Shown: positions 20,179 to 32,202 of the stretch, in pieces
Numbering within the stretch: the first letter of the stretch is position 1
Layout: each line of letters begins with the position of its first letter
NCBI GenBank assembly: GCA_963377175.1
Contig: CAUJNA010000186.1
Coordinates: forward strand, 150,001-214,000
DNA: 64,000 nt
Reading direction: 5' to 3'
From: Effrenium voratum
Taxonomy: Eukaryota; Sar; Dinophyceae; Suessiales; Symbiodiniaceae
Program-made: the position numbers and the translations under genes
The notes under the pieces: generated by a model
Seen by the model: only the letters and a program-made list of their open reading frames with translations
Told to the model about the DNA's origin: nothing
Database searches by the model: none

Positions 20179-23100
20179 ATGGTGTGGTTCAAGGAAGTGC
20201 TCGACGTCGACGAGAATGGGGAGATCACCTACCTCGAAGACGAGAGAAGGCAATGGGAACGAAAAGGAGAATGGTACGGTTATGAGGACAATGAGAATGA
20301 GCCTTATCAGTACGTGTACGTCGACGAGAAGAAGTTCAAAAGCAGTGATCATCGTGAATTATCAGCCTACCAAGTCCAACGATCATTGATACGTGCGAAG
20401 ATACTGAGAGAAGTGGTGGATGATGTATATAAGAAGCACTACTTCCCGGTGACCAAGGAGAGCAGCATAATGTTCGAGTATGATCGGAACAAGGACGAGA
20501 TCAAGGAATCGGCTGTCGACTGGAAGAAACAGCATGGTATGCCGAAGAACGTTTTCGCCATGTCAACGTGCATCAGCAAACGGGTGAAATGGTTGATGGA
20601 CACCGGATGTGGTCATGATCTCATCGGAAGAGCCAAGGCGAAGAGCCTGGGTGTCGACATCGTGAAAGATGACGACGAGATCGTGTTCCAGACCGCGAAT
20701 GGTTCCACTTCCACATCTGATGTGGCCAAGATAGTCGTGGACGAGTTGGACGAGACTGTCGAGCCGCATGTATTGGATGAGACACCCACGGTATTGTCAG
20801 TGGGGAGGAGATGCATGAAGATGGGTTATGCATTTCACTGGATGCCTGGTAAACTACCTTTCATGGTTACGCCAAAGCAGGGATTCGTGCACTTGCAGGT
20901 CAAGGACGACATCCCGTACCTAGTGAGTGATGGTAAACTTCGGAGTAACAGGCATCGCCCTACGATAGACGACCTCAAGGAGCACTTTTCGGAAGTATTG
21001 GCGATGGTAACGAACGACGAGGCAGATCAGGGAGGTGACGATGAGAACGACGTCACACCCGCCGCTGTCGGTGAGTCCGCAGAGGCCGAGGGCGAACACC
21101 ACGACGGGGCATTCGACTTCGGGCCACCCGGAGGAGCCGGTCCGGTACGTCCGCCTCCCGTGGCTGAGGAAATACCTGTAGATGTTGGGTCAGTCCCGCA
21201 TCGACATGGTGATGCCGAAGCTCACGAGGAAGAGGTTGATGAAGATGATCCAGATGCCGGAATCGAAGTAGACGTGTACGAAGGATCATCAATAAAGAGG
21301 AAAGTGGGAGTCCTCAAGAAGGACGCCAACTCCATAGCTCATTTGCTTACACACAGATACCGAAATCCCTTCTGCGAATCATGCGTCAAGGCAAAGATGA
21401 GACACTTCAGATCACGAACGGGAGCATTCAAAAGAGAAGTGAAGACGTTCGGTGACCTGGTGACGTTCGACTTTGTGACGGCATCAGGAGATCATGAAGT
21501 GGAAGGCAGGTATGCGCTCATCATCCGGGACATATATACCGGAATTATCATGGCTTATCCCACCGCGAGAAGAGACACTGACTCAGTCGTCAGGGCTATC
21601 AAGCACTTCTGCGGGAGGAGGAAAATCAAGCAGGTATATTCGGATGACGGCCCGGAACTGATCAATGCGTGCGTGGAGCTGAAGCTGAACCACGACCTAT
21701 CGCTGCCTGGACGGCCGCAGAACAATTCCCTTGCTGAAAGAACAAATCAATTCATCATTGACCAGACTTCGGCTTGTCTAGTACATGCCGGTCTACCCAC
21801 GTGTTATTGGGTGCAGGCCATCACCACTCTGTGCCATCTCATGAACATCGAAGAGGTGAACGGATCGAGTGCATGGATGAGGCTGCATGGCGAGGAGTTC
21901 AAGGGCGAGAAGATACCTTTTGGTGCGCTAGTGGACTTCAAGCCGAGCGAAGCACGAGGGGGAAAGAGGGAGAAGTTCGAGCCGAGAGGGGAAACTGGTA
22001 TATTTGCTGGATATGTGTTGAGCACCGGTATGCATTGGGCAAACAAGTATCGTGCTTGGGCACTTACTGCATTTGCGGGTGCAGAGCTGAACATCAAGAA
22101 GGCAAAGGTTCCGCCTCGGTTGAGAATGCCACATCAGACGGAGAGGATGATCCTGAAATCTCCTCTGACATTCCCAATACAACAGAAGTACAAGGTTGCC
22201 AACGAGACTTTGGAAGGGATAGAGATGTCTATCGATGCAATCGGTCTGGATGCGCGTGACCGCCTGATCGAAGATGAGGACTACGAGCCTGAATTGCTGC
22301 AGAGTGACGAGAAGCGACTGCTTGACGATGAGGTCGATCAGATCGCTGGTCTACTGCTCGACGATGGCCCGGAGGTAATCGCCGGAGATCGGGGGGATCA
22401 TGCAGGAGAAGAAGATGCTAGACCGAGCTCTTCAAAAGGGAAGGGAGATGGACACCCTAAGGGCGATGAGAAGGTTGTAAAGTCCGACCTTCCACACGTG
22501 TCAGTTGGACTACCTGGGGATGGCATCACGTACGTCAACGACGATGGCAAGGAGGTTAAGATCGACAAGGCCGGGAGACCGTATCCTGTCGGGAAGGACG
22601 GATTCAGGCTAATGAAGACATCGAGACCTCCAGAGTTCACTCCTGAAGAATGGAAGATGATGAGTAAATATTACACCAAGGAAGAGAAGGCCGAGGTGAA
22701 GGGCGGTGGCAAAAGGAAAGAGGAAGATCCCAAGAGTAAAGAGTCTGAGATTTCCGCGCCGGCAGAGGCACGGACATTACAGATGCCCGGTGGTAAGAGA
22801 ATTCGAGCGATGCTTCGGAACCGCTGGGGTGGAGTAGAATGGCAGTACAATTGGGGATTGCGGAAGAACATATCAAAGATCAAGAACCCAATGGATGGGA
22901 AGCACTTGGCTGAGCTTGAATGGGTCAGGATTGTTGTTAATCCTGTCGACGGGGTGGTTGTTCTCATGGATTCCAAACAGTCCCAAGACGTCATGAGACG
23001 AAACGTTCAGCTTGAGAAAGAATTTGAGTGTCTGGTGGTAATTTATGCCTGGAAGTTCAAGTCTGAGGAGCGATCAAAGTCGACTCCAAACTGGACGAAG

Positions 23101-26100
23101 GCGGTTGCATCAGTCATGGAGAGTCATAAAGACGAAGCTGAGACAGCATCGGGGACGGATCCATCGGTCGACGAATCGACGGACCTCACCTGGTATGAAT
23201 GGGAGGAGTCTGCTGAGATAGTTTCTGGAAAAGTGCCACTCGCAATGCCTGCGATAGGCGAGGACGGTGAAGCCAAGAAGTACCCATCGATGCCGTGCGT
23301 GACTTCTGAGCGAATACAGCACAGAGAGAAAGCTGTGAAAGTTGTACGATTCTTCGACGCTTTAGTATCCAGGCCGGTAGGCCGGAAAGAGATGTTGACC
23401 AACCCTGATGCATTAGCATCAATGAAGAAAGAGTGGTCGGGATTAATCGACCAGGGGGTCTTCGATCTTGGCGCGGTGCGCGAATATGACGCTGTAGCCA
23501 GAGAAGCAAAAGCGAAGGGGGAGGAAATACACATGGCTCGCGCACATGGCATTTGCGTTGAAAAGCACTCACAGTTGCCTGTTGGTGATCCTAAGAGGAA
23601 GTTCAAGGGTAGAGGCGTGTTGCTGGGGAACCAAGTGAAGAACCAAAGCTTTGAGGCTGCGATGTTTCAAGATTTGGGGAACTCTCCTGCTTCATTTGAA
23701 GCCTCGCGTTGGGCGGATTTTCTGGGTTGTCATGATGGCTGGGATGTGCAGATGGCCGACGCCGTTCAGGCGTACATACAGGCCACCTTGAGAGGCACGC
23801 CGTGTTGGATTGAATTGCCACCGGAGGCCGTGCCAAGTGAATGCAAATGGGATAAGTACAGAAGACCAGTCGTCCCGTTGAGGAAGGCGCTGTACGGACA
23901 CCCAGATGCGGGAACATTTTGGGAGCAGCACTGCGATGAGTCGGTGCGTGCCGTTGGTTTTGAGCCCATCGGCGAAGAATGGCCTTCAGTGTACATTCAC
24001 GAAAAGCTCCAGCTTGTTCTGGTTGTGTATGTCGACGACTTCAAAATGGCAGGGCCGCAGAAGAACCTTGCCCAAGGGTGGAGCATGTTGCGTACACGTT
24101 TGAAGATTGAGCCCGAGACTGGACTTGACATGTACCTTGGTTGCAATCAAAGCAAGGGAAACGTCACTCTCGGGAACGGACACCGAGTAACAACGGTGAC
24201 CTATGACATGGAACAGTTCCTACGTTCCTGTGTCGACCGCTATCTTGAAGTGGCGGGCGACGTGAAGTTGAATAAGGTTGTCACCCCTGAGTTGCATGAA
24301 GAAACAAAGAATCACGTCTCACGGAAGCCTGCCAGAGAGGGGCCGTCAGTCGTGTGCAATTGGTGTAACAATCTTGTGCCCACCGACGGTTCTGCCACAG
24401 TGCCGGACCAACGGGGAGGGACTCCTGAGTTGGCCATGAAGGAGCCCGTGCGTGGACACCTTGCTCCGCATGCCGCTAGCGTACTGATGAAGTTGCTGTA
24501 CGGTGCGCGGATTGCTCGCTTCGATTTGTTGCGGCAAGTGAATCGCCTAGCACGGAACGTGCATAGGTGGACTGACTCCGATGATCGGGGTTTGCATCAC
24601 TTGATGTGCTATGTGCATCATACCAAACATTGGCGCATGGTCGGTTGGGTTGGAGACCCTATGGACGATGTGCACTTGGCCTTGTATGCGGACGCTGACT
24701 TTGCGGGATGCATTGACTCGCTGCGTTCCACCTCCGGTGGACACTTGAATATACAAGGGCCTAATACCCGGTTTCCGTTGTCTGGCAGCTCTAAAAGACA
24801 GGGTTGTGTGAGTCACTCCACTCCCGAGGCCGAGATTGTTGCGGCCGACGTTGCCATGAGATCGATGGGTATGCCCGCTCTCAAGCTGGTAGAGCGGATT
24901 CTCAAGAAGTCACCGAACTTTGTGTTCTATGACGATAATAAGGCTATGATCGGTGTCGTGCGATCGGGGAGAAACCCCACGATGCGCCACCTTGAGAGAA
25001 GCCATGGTGTTAGCATTTCGTGGATGCATGAGATGTTCACACGTGATTACATGTACTTGGCGTATGAGGTCACCGACAGGATGGCGGCCGATATTTACAC
25101 CAAGGCGTTCAATGATGGGCGCAAATGGAAACATGCATGTTTGCAGATTGGTCTACTTGACCCGAGCTTGCTGTCTGACCCGGATACCCTCAAGGCGCTC
25201 ACACCCACGTGTGATCCCATAAAGGGGACCATGCAGACCGCTTCGGGGACAGTTGACGGAGTTCCAACATTTCCGTACACACACATACCGATCATGCCCC
25301 CGGACCTATGGTGGTCTGGATTAACATCCAAAGAGGGATTGCATGAGCATGAAGGACATGATCCGGTTGTTGTTGCCAAGGGACCCAGATTGATGCGTGT
25401 GAAACCTCCACTCGCGGTTATGACACCGTTTGGGAGCAAGTGGCTTCGTTCCACTTGGTTTCTGAAGAATGGGTCATGGCTCAAAGTTGAGGATAGAGTT
25501 GACCCGGGGCTACAATGTGTGCGAATTGATGGTTGGGTTGAACGCGCAGTTTGGCAGTTTCATCCCGTACCGGTCGCTGCACCGGCGCGGGAACGGTCTC
25601 CACGACCACGACCAATTCACGTCGGGTCCGGGGATGTTGACATGCAGTCCGTGCTGGCCGCATTTGTTGAAGAACTGTCGAACGAGCGCATAGAGTTGAA
25701 GTGTGTTAACGACCTTGCTTTGGAAACGTTGCTCCGATTGAAATTGCTCATGCGTTGTCTGCATATCAATCACGAGCAGCTTGTCCCTGGTCGTTGTTTT
25801 GTTCCGTATCGCATTGCGGTGAAGCACAAGCCACAGTTAGCGCCGGGTATTGAACTCGCGATGGTCAAACATGACGGTGGTGTGCTTCGCGCTCCTGTTC
25901 ATGTCTCGCTTCCTGGTATGAGAACTCGCACAGTCGTCACTCTTTACAGTGTTGACTTGGCTCGGCCCATCGTGCTGATGGCATGTTCCGAACCACGTAA
26001 CTGGTTCACTGCTCTTGCCCGCCATGACGGGCCGCAGGTTGTCACCATAACTCTGGTTGATGACTTACTGAGCGAGTACGGGGGGAGAATCGCCAGACAT

Positions 26101-26590
26101 GTGCTTACCAAACCTTCCGATTTGTTGTTCTTCGCCGGGCCTTGCACGGGGGGATCATCATGGGCACGCCTCAACAAGACTCGCGGAATTGACACCGCAG
26201 AGAAAATCGAGGCCAAACAAAGAGAATTTTGGAGATTGTTTGAACGGTTCGTTGAAATTAAACGGCATGCCATGACAAAACGAGCTGCGATTTTGTTTGA
26301 GTTGCCTGGAAGTTGTGATTATTGGAAAGATGAGAGACTGCATGAGGTCGTGCATGATGGGACTAGTCACGAGTTTGATGGGTGTCGCTATGGCTTGAAA
26401 CAAAGATATGCAAAGAAACCCATGCCAATCAAGAAACCATGGAGAGTTGTATCATGGAACTTTGAACTTGGTGGCTCGTTGTCTAAGAAATGCAATGGAA
26501 ACCATGAGCATGGACCTTGTGCTGGTCGTGAAACCAAAGAAACCCAGTTGTACACGTCTATAATTGTGGGTGTGATCCTTCGCCGTTTTC
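20179..26590 (+). CDS. pol: Pol polyprotein: protease, integrase, RT, RNase H, methyltransferase-like tail
   Basis: The frame is open without stops from 20179 to 28680. The protease shows WLMDTGCGHDLIG (20590-20630), an aspartic DTG motif with Cys where most copia have Ala. The integrase has a zinc region (HLLTHRYRN...CESC, about 21337-21385) and a core with FDFVTA, SDDGPE (Asp 21643) and LAER (Glu 21736). The last D-E spacing is 30 residues, shorter than the usual 35. RT runs about 23400-24280 with QMADAVQAYIQA and YVDD at 24028-24039. A C-x2-C insertion (VVCNWCNNL) follows RT. RNase H (about 24670-25110) has YADADFAG, STPEAEIVAAD, YDDNKAM and ends ADIYTKAF. A tail domain is listed separately. 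The true start probably lies upstream through the -1 step from Gag near 20170. Confidence 0.9.
25930..26570 (+). other. C5-methyltransferase-like domain after RNase H
   Basis: After RNase H the polyprotein carries an extra domain with GPCTGGSSWARLN (Cys at 26143-26145), ILFELPGSCDYW, FDGCRYGLK, KKPWRVVSW and CNGNHEHGPCAG. The PC-x3-S loop followed by an E-x-P segment is reminiscent of motif IV (PCQ) and motif VI (ENV) of C5 cytosine methyltransferases. No clear SAM-binding FxGxG motif was seen. Capture of cytosine methyltransferases by retrotransposons is established in some eukaryotes including dinoflagellates, so this is a reasonable but unproven assignment. It could be a different Cys-containing Rossmann-like enzyme. 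Confidence 0.4.
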
Positions 26591-26904
26591 GTGCTCGAGC
26601 AAGGTGCCTCAAACCGGCACCGTTGAAACTCGCTCTTGCTTGCATTACGCGAAGGAGATCGCGGAAGCACCAAGCTACTGCGAGCGAAATCTGCACCACC
26701 CCAACTGCACAACCGAGGTGCTGGGCCAGTCCCGAACCTCTGGTGCATACGGGGAGCTGGGTCAGTCCCGAACCCCAAGCTTCAAGAAGGAGCTGGACGA
26801 GTTCGTCACCTCAATCTGAAGCTGGGATCATATTGGGACAATTCCGTGGCTTCATTTGCAGCTGCTTATTTTGGGTTTTCCTGGTTCTGGAGAATATCAT
26901 CAAG
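26590..26904 (+). other. in-frame spacer between pol and the 3' coding region
   Basis: The frame stays open, but the composition becomes Ala/Arg/Pro/Ser-rich and then hydrophobic (FICSCLFWVFLVLENII), unlike flanking domains. It contains two 19-bp near-repeats, GCTGGGYCAGTCCCGAACC, 36 bp apart. It may be an untranslated spacer carrying the 5' end of a separate mRNA, or a linker in a read-through polyprotein. Confidence 0.4.
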
Positions 26905-28680
26905 ATGACTGCCAATCCGAATGTCGTCAATACGAATGAGTTCTTCTGCGTGCCTGTCGGGAAATCTAGGCAAGCGGCAATCTTCTTGGGAAATTTGGTG
27001 AAGAACGCCATCGAGGATGGCAAGAGGATGCCCAAGAGGATGGAGATGAACAGCGACCTGGGTACGTGCGTGAAGTGGATCGAGGACATAGGCGTCCCCG
27101 CTATTTATGCATACTCTGCGTACTACTCTGCCAAGGGCCGCGGGATGATGAAAGGTGAAGGGCAGTCTATGAGGGTTGCCTTAGAGTTCATCAGCAAAGT
27201 TTTCGGACAGCTTTCTGCCGACGAATGCATGCTTGGATGGAGGGAATTCTGCAGCAAGGGAAAGAAGATCGTGTCGGCGCTGAACCAACTTTGCGGTGAG
27301 GCAACGATGCTGGCGAAGAACCCCGAGTTGCTCAACGTAACCAAGTACTGCATGGAAGGGGCGGATATGTTGAGATCAATCGCGAACATCTGGGATCTCG
27401 CACTAGGCGTGGCCGAGGACAACGATGAACGGTCGTTCAAAGCAGCATTCCACCAGAACACCCCGGTTGGGGAGGTGTACAAAGAATTCATCAACGACGA
27501 GTCATCTAGGGCATCGTCATCGAGAAGGTGGAGGAGCTCTGAGGAGTTCCAGACAACTGCAGAGTTTGAGAGGCACGACCGGAGAATCGCAAGATACAGA
27601 GATCGAAACTGGGGGAAAGTGTTCACGTTGAGCGTGATCAAGGCTCCCAAGATCGACTCCTACGGTCGTGGTTCCAAGGACGACTACCAGAAGAATTGGG
27701 ACCTTGGGTTGGTCTACCAGAATGAGCTGCAGGCATCGATGAAGAACCTCGCATATGCACTGAGGAGGGATGAGAATGCCAGCCAGAACAACCTATTGCG
27801 CTGGATGATCTGTGGGTCAACCCCCAGTGACATCTCTGACGCGTGCATCGGAGCGGTCAATTCGCTCATGTGCGTCTCTTTCATCATGAGGAGATTGCAG
27901 CCATTGCTCGGTGAGAAGGACTCCAAAGATCAGTCGTATACAGCTTATTTCCGTCCAGACAAAAGGGAGCTGAACGATCTCTACCGGGAGATTGAGTACG
28001 CCAGGGATTTCCTGTGGTGCATCGATATGATCTATGAGTCGAAGTTGCCTGCGATGAACATCAACTCCATCAGTTTGGCACCGCACGCGGCTGACAGGGC
28101 CGCTGAGAACCAAGATCGGCGCAAGTGGGTAAGCTGGATGAAGGAGATCGAGAAGAAGGCCGAGAAGGACGTCATGATCGAATTCTTCCAGAATAAATAC
28201 TGCACGATTCATGAAGTCGAGAGGGAACTGGAGAAGTACCCCGAGGATTTCGTGGTTGGGGAAGAGCCGACATGGTGGGTGATGGGCTCATCGAAGACGG
28301 AGCCGCCGCGGAAGACGGAGCGACAGCAGAAGTCGGCATCAAGCTCCGGACAAAGGAGCCAAACCGCTGGTGGGCCAGTCCCCCAGCCGGGAGCTCCAAG
28401 TGGGGGGTCGCAAGCCAGCGATGCTGTCAAGATCGACAACGAGATCATCGACTCCATTTTCCGAATGAACTCTGGCGGTGACGACGACAGATGGGTAATT
28501 ATCAACCCAACTGCTGGACACGATACCTACACTTCATTCGAAGGGGGTACCACTTTGGGCGGCGCGACTGTCAATGTGAAATTCAACATAGACAACAATA
28601 CGGGGTACCCAATCATACAAACTGTATTTGGGCCGTGTCTTGCAGAAGGCAAGAAGCAACATATTGGGAGTGTATGCTGA
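26905..28680 (+). CDS. 3' ORF, N-terminal part, unidentified
   Basis: A plausible independent start (ATG at 26905) opens a sequence with normal protein character: EFFCVPVGKSRQAAIFLGNL, GVPAIYAYSAYYSAKGRGMM, MLRSIANIWDLALGV, SLMCVSFIMRRLQPLLGEKD and a long helical segment to about 28230. A Pro/Gly/Ser linker follows, then a beta-rich stretch (TLGGATVNVKFNIDNNTGYP). The frame ends at 28680, but protein-like reading continues in the -1 frame from about 28640-28690, so it is the beginning of a much longer protein. No family was recognised. It is not an env-type protein by any feature I see (no signal peptide, no terminal anchor). It is in frame with pol. Confidence 0.65.
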   Translation: MTANPNVVNTNEFFCVPVGKSRQAAIFLGNLVKNAIEDGKRMPKRMEMNSDLGTCVKWIEDIGVPAIYAYSAYYSAKGRGMMKGEGQSMRVALEFISKVFGQLSADECMLGWREFCSKGKKIVSALNQLCGEATMLAKNPELLNVTKYCMEGADMLRSIANIWDLALGVAEDNDERSFKAAFHQNTPVGEVYKEFINDESSRASSSRRWRSSEEFQTTAEFERHDRRIARYRDRNWGKVFTLSVIKAPKIDSYGRGSKDDYQKNWDLGLVYQNELQASMKNLAYALRRDENASQNNLLRWMICGSTPSDISDACIGAVNSLMCVSFIMRRLQPLLGEKDSKDQSYTAYFRPDKRELNDLYREIEYARDFLWCIDMIYESKLPAMNINSISLAPHAADRAAENQDRRKWVSWMKEIEKKAEKDVMIEFFQNKYCTIHEVERELEKYPEDFVVGEEPTWWVMGSSKTEPPRKTERQQKSASSSGQRSQTAGGPVPQPGAPSGGSQASDAVKIDNEIIDSIFRMNSGGDDDRWVIINPTAGHDTYTSFEGGTTLGGATVNVKFNIDNNTGYPIIQTVFGPCLAEGKKQHIGSVC

Positions 28681-31600
28681 GATGCCTGACCTCTTCGCTA
28701 TTGCACTTCGAGGAGAAGACCAGCGCGGAGAAGATCATTCTTTCCTATGTTGGGAAGGGAAATGCGGCATGGCTACAGCTGTATGCTTTCTTGTGTGCCC
28801 AAACAGGATGCTTGATTACTGGACGCCTTCCGGGCGCCAAAGCCATCAACGCGTTGATTCAGGCGGAGAAGAACCCGGACAACGCACCTGGACAGTTGAA
28901 CCGGATTATCAATAGGCAGAAGAGGAGCCCCATTGGCGAGGCGACGATTCGCGACATGATGATCCACAAGAAGAGCTTCTTGGTCCTGGATTGGCCCCTG
29001 AGGGCCGTCAACTCGAAAGGGAGCACGAAGACCTTCCAGATGATGGTCAACGAACAGGGATGGACAAACATCGAGGAGAGATCATACTATGGGTCGAGTG
29101 AGCAAGTCTCCTCACCCAACGACACGTTGAATATCATCTCCCGATTGCAGAAGCTGGATAAGCTCATCGCTGAACGGCGGAGGCGAGACATGGATGACTC
29201 ACCAATGTCGGTGCACATCTGGATGTCGCTATATGATTGGGTGTGCATGAGAGGATGCGGATGGCAGGTGACCGCCAACCCCATCATCGACTCCCTGCAG
29301 AAGGCGATATCTGACCTCGTCAACACATGCAAGGGCCTGGTCGTGGTGTGCGTGAATCGCGATGTTGCTTTCCATGGTGGAAGAGGGGACTTGGGGACGA
29401 TCGCCAACAAGGTTAGCGAGATCTGCAAGGCGGCAGGCGCGCTGGTGACCGAGAACGATCGCCTGTGGCGCGTGGTCCATGCGCTCACAGGAAAGAACTA
29501 CAAGATCCCTGGGAGCTCGAACTTGCAACACTTCCTCCTGAAGCGACTGCTGATTGAGAAATCCATCGATGCGGTCGCACCAAGCAACGCGTTTGTGTGT
29601 GAGCTGGAGGGGACGTGCATAAACGAGCCCGACCTTCGATTCAACATCCCGAAGAACATGGAGGAATCGAAGGTGAAATTCGAGTACAAGCCGACCTTCA
29701 CTGCACAGTCGAAGAGGAAACAAGAGCAGCAAGATGAAGGACACGGCGAGCAGGATGCTTTTGGGAAAGCCGATGCCGGTGATCAACGTCTTCGATGGTA
29801 TACGGTCACGGAGCTCAGCAAGTTTATCTGCGAACTTTGCGCTAAAGAGATGCAGATGAGCAAGTCGAAGGTGCTCGGACCGAATTCGAAGTACAATCCC
29901 TCTTCTTGCGTGAACTGTTGCGCGAACTGGAACGCGGACACGAACGGTATTGCAATGTCTATCGAGGGGAAGAAAATGTACACGCGCCTCTTCGCGGAAT
30001 GCGTGGTGGCAATCCCCGACCTTCAAAACCTCATGGTGGACGTCAACAATATCCAGGCCATGATCACGATCATACGGGAGCTCGCGTACTCAAGGCTGAA
30101 GAAGGAGCTTTCTCACGTGGGATTCGTGAGCATGACTGTGGATCAAGCAGCGCAGTTCTACAACAACGGTCACGGGAAGCAATTGTGCGCATCCCGGGAT
30201 GTGATCGTGTGCAAGAATTCCGAGGGAGTCGAGGAGAGGATGTCCATCTTCTTGATAGGCAAGGATCTTGGCAATGTGGCATATTCGTCCTGGATCAAGA
30301 GTGTGCTCGACCAAGGAACGATGTATGAACTCCTGGGACAAACCACGAACGAGGAATCCTTGGGAGACGTCGTCGAGATGGTGTTGGGATTCTTTGAGGT
30401 GATGTCGTACTTCCAGCACGAACTGCCACTGTGGAAGGATGCATGGAAGATCAAGAGGGAGTTCGAGCAGTCAATAGTGCGACACCTCGCTGGGAACGTG
30501 ACCCACACGACGGGCCAGAACAGAAAGCGGAACAAACCGTCCGCACAGCTCGGCGTGCCCACGAAGGAGGTGCTTGACATCATGAACAAGGTCAAGCCCA
30601 GACATCCACGATCCCTGATCACCGAGCCCTCTGCACAAGGGTCCAAGAGAAAGGCCACGGAGGGCGAAGATGAGGGTCTTGGTCAAGCACCAGACCCGAG
30701 TCGAAGTTCTCAGCCCAATGCTGAGAAGGAAGATAAGAAGCAGCGAGTGATCGACGGGCGGAGAGCGGCACTAGGATTCCTGGAGTCAATGGAGAAGTGC
30801 ATGGGAGATATGGGGATCTGTAAGAAGTGCGCGAACCTGGCCCACGACGGCGACTGCAAGGACATTGAGGAGGCTGCTGGGAATGAGAAGGCGATGAAGG
30901 TGCTCCGTGAGCTACTCAGCAGTGACCCTGTTTCATCTGATGAAGACATGGGGGATACGGAGGAACCGACCTCATCAACGTCCAAGGAAAGAAAGAAAGG
31001 GGGACAAGCAGGGAAAGAAACAATTGAGATGTACAGCTACACTATTAATTTGGTGGAGATGGCTGACACGGCTGAGGGAGGAGAGCTACAATGTGGTGGC
31101 GTCGACCTCACCTACAACCCGTGCGGGGACAACAGGACATTCAAGAAGACGCTTGAGATGGGATGCGACACCATCCCGTGCTACATCCCGAAGTATGGCG
31201 ATGTGAGTGATGTGCACTTGCCATGGGCGTATGCGTCCATCGTTGACCCCAAATACTTTCCCAAAGGTGCAATCCTTGAGCAAGTGGACGTGATGCAACT
31301 TGGCAAGAGTGTCAACTTCTGCATTGCTCCTTTCGACGGTGCTCCACTATGCAGGATTGGTGATGATCGCTCGGTATTTACTACAAGGGACCAAGCAAAC
31401 CAGCTATCTCACGACCTATGCAGAGTCCTTCGACACAAGATCGGCAATTGCCGAGGAAGTGCTTTCAGGTGCGACGAGGGTGGATGGGTCGACATTGATG
31501 CTGTCATTGACGACCGGAACAACGACATATTCCCACCGTACACCACGAGAGCGAAACGATACATGGGCATCATGGAGGTGATCAAGTGGCAGGAATCCGG

Positions 31601-32120
31601 AAGCAAGAAATCGAGATTCCAGGTTCTGGCAGCAAGGTTTCCGAGCATCATGAACCCGAACGACACGAGGGCAGCCAGGGAGGAAATGACCAAGGCTGGC
31701 GTGGATCGGGACGACATCGACAGGATGTTCAACAGATGCGATGGATGGTACAGACCTTGGTGCATCCGAGTCACAACCGGTCACAGTGATTTTGGATTCA
31801 TGAGCTCATCCGCACTGGCGAATAGGTATTCCGCAAGAATGGGTGATACTCTCGGAGGAGCATTCCATGTGACGTATGTGGAAAACCTGCCAAGCATCGT
31901 ACGCTGTGGGCTAGTCCCCGGCGGAATCGATGGCGGTAACAGGCTAGCACTGCACTTCGGGGCATTTGCTCCATGGGATGAGATGAACGTGGCGACGAAG
32001 ACAACGCTACGGAACGTGAGGAGAGGGGATCCGATTGCGATCATCTATATTCCCAGTGCAACCCTCGCGCGGTATGGGCTGGAGTCGCGGCTAATGGGAC
32101 TTTCATGGTCTTTGACGTGA
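28640..32120 (+). CDS. 3' ORF, central part with Tpt1/KptA-like domain
   Basis: The formal frame is open from 28491; convincing protein begins near 28680 (EKTSAEKIILSYVGKGNAAW). The first 700 or so codons are unidentified. They contain KGLVVVCVNRDVAFHGG, a Cys cluster (FICELCAKE...CVNCCANW, about 29825-29935) and a Lys/Glu-rich linker with a second Cys group (CKKCANLAHDGDC). From about 31395 the sequence fits RNA 2'-phosphotransferase (Tpt1/KptA): LSHDLCRVLRHK, GGWVDIDAVI, CIRVTTGHS, FHVTYVENLPSIVRCGLVPGG and NRLALHFGAF. All four catalytic residues (Arg-His, Arg, Arg) are present. The domain's last strand passes into the -1 frame near 32085-32105. Confidence 0.7.
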
Positions 32121-32170
32121 TCCCGTTCTATGAGGTCAAGTCCATTTGGATTGGCAAAAGCAACGGAGGG
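31395..32170 (+). other. Tpt1/KptA-like RNA 2'-phosphotransferase domain
   Basis: Tpt1 removes a 2'-phosphate from spliced RNA using NAD+, with an N-terminal winged-helix lobe and a C-terminal ADP-ribosyltransferase-fold lobe. Here the first Arg-His pair lies at 31431-31436 (VLRHK), the second Arg at 31767 before TTGHS, and the last Arg at 31941 (NRLALHF). Spacing from the first to the second Arg (112 residues) is longer than in yeast Tpt1, which implies an insertion. The closing segment (NGTFMVFDVIPFYEVKSIWI) is in the -1 frame. Confidence 0.7.
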
Positions 32171-32202
32171 AAGCGCCTGGAGTACGCTGACATCAAGAGG
32201 CG
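32100..32202 (+). CDS. 3' ORF, short segment in a third frame
   Basis: A short protein-like stretch (FDVIPFYEVKSIWIGK, GGKRLEYADIKR) completes the Tpt1-like domain. It is reached by a -1 step from the central part and left by another -1 step into 32200-33546. The reading frame formally continues to 32455, but with unrelated codons. Confidence 0.6.

Noticed and set aside
26905..28680. Envelope-like gene
   Set aside because: No signal peptide, cleavage site or terminal membrane anchor was seen; the position after pol is the only argument.
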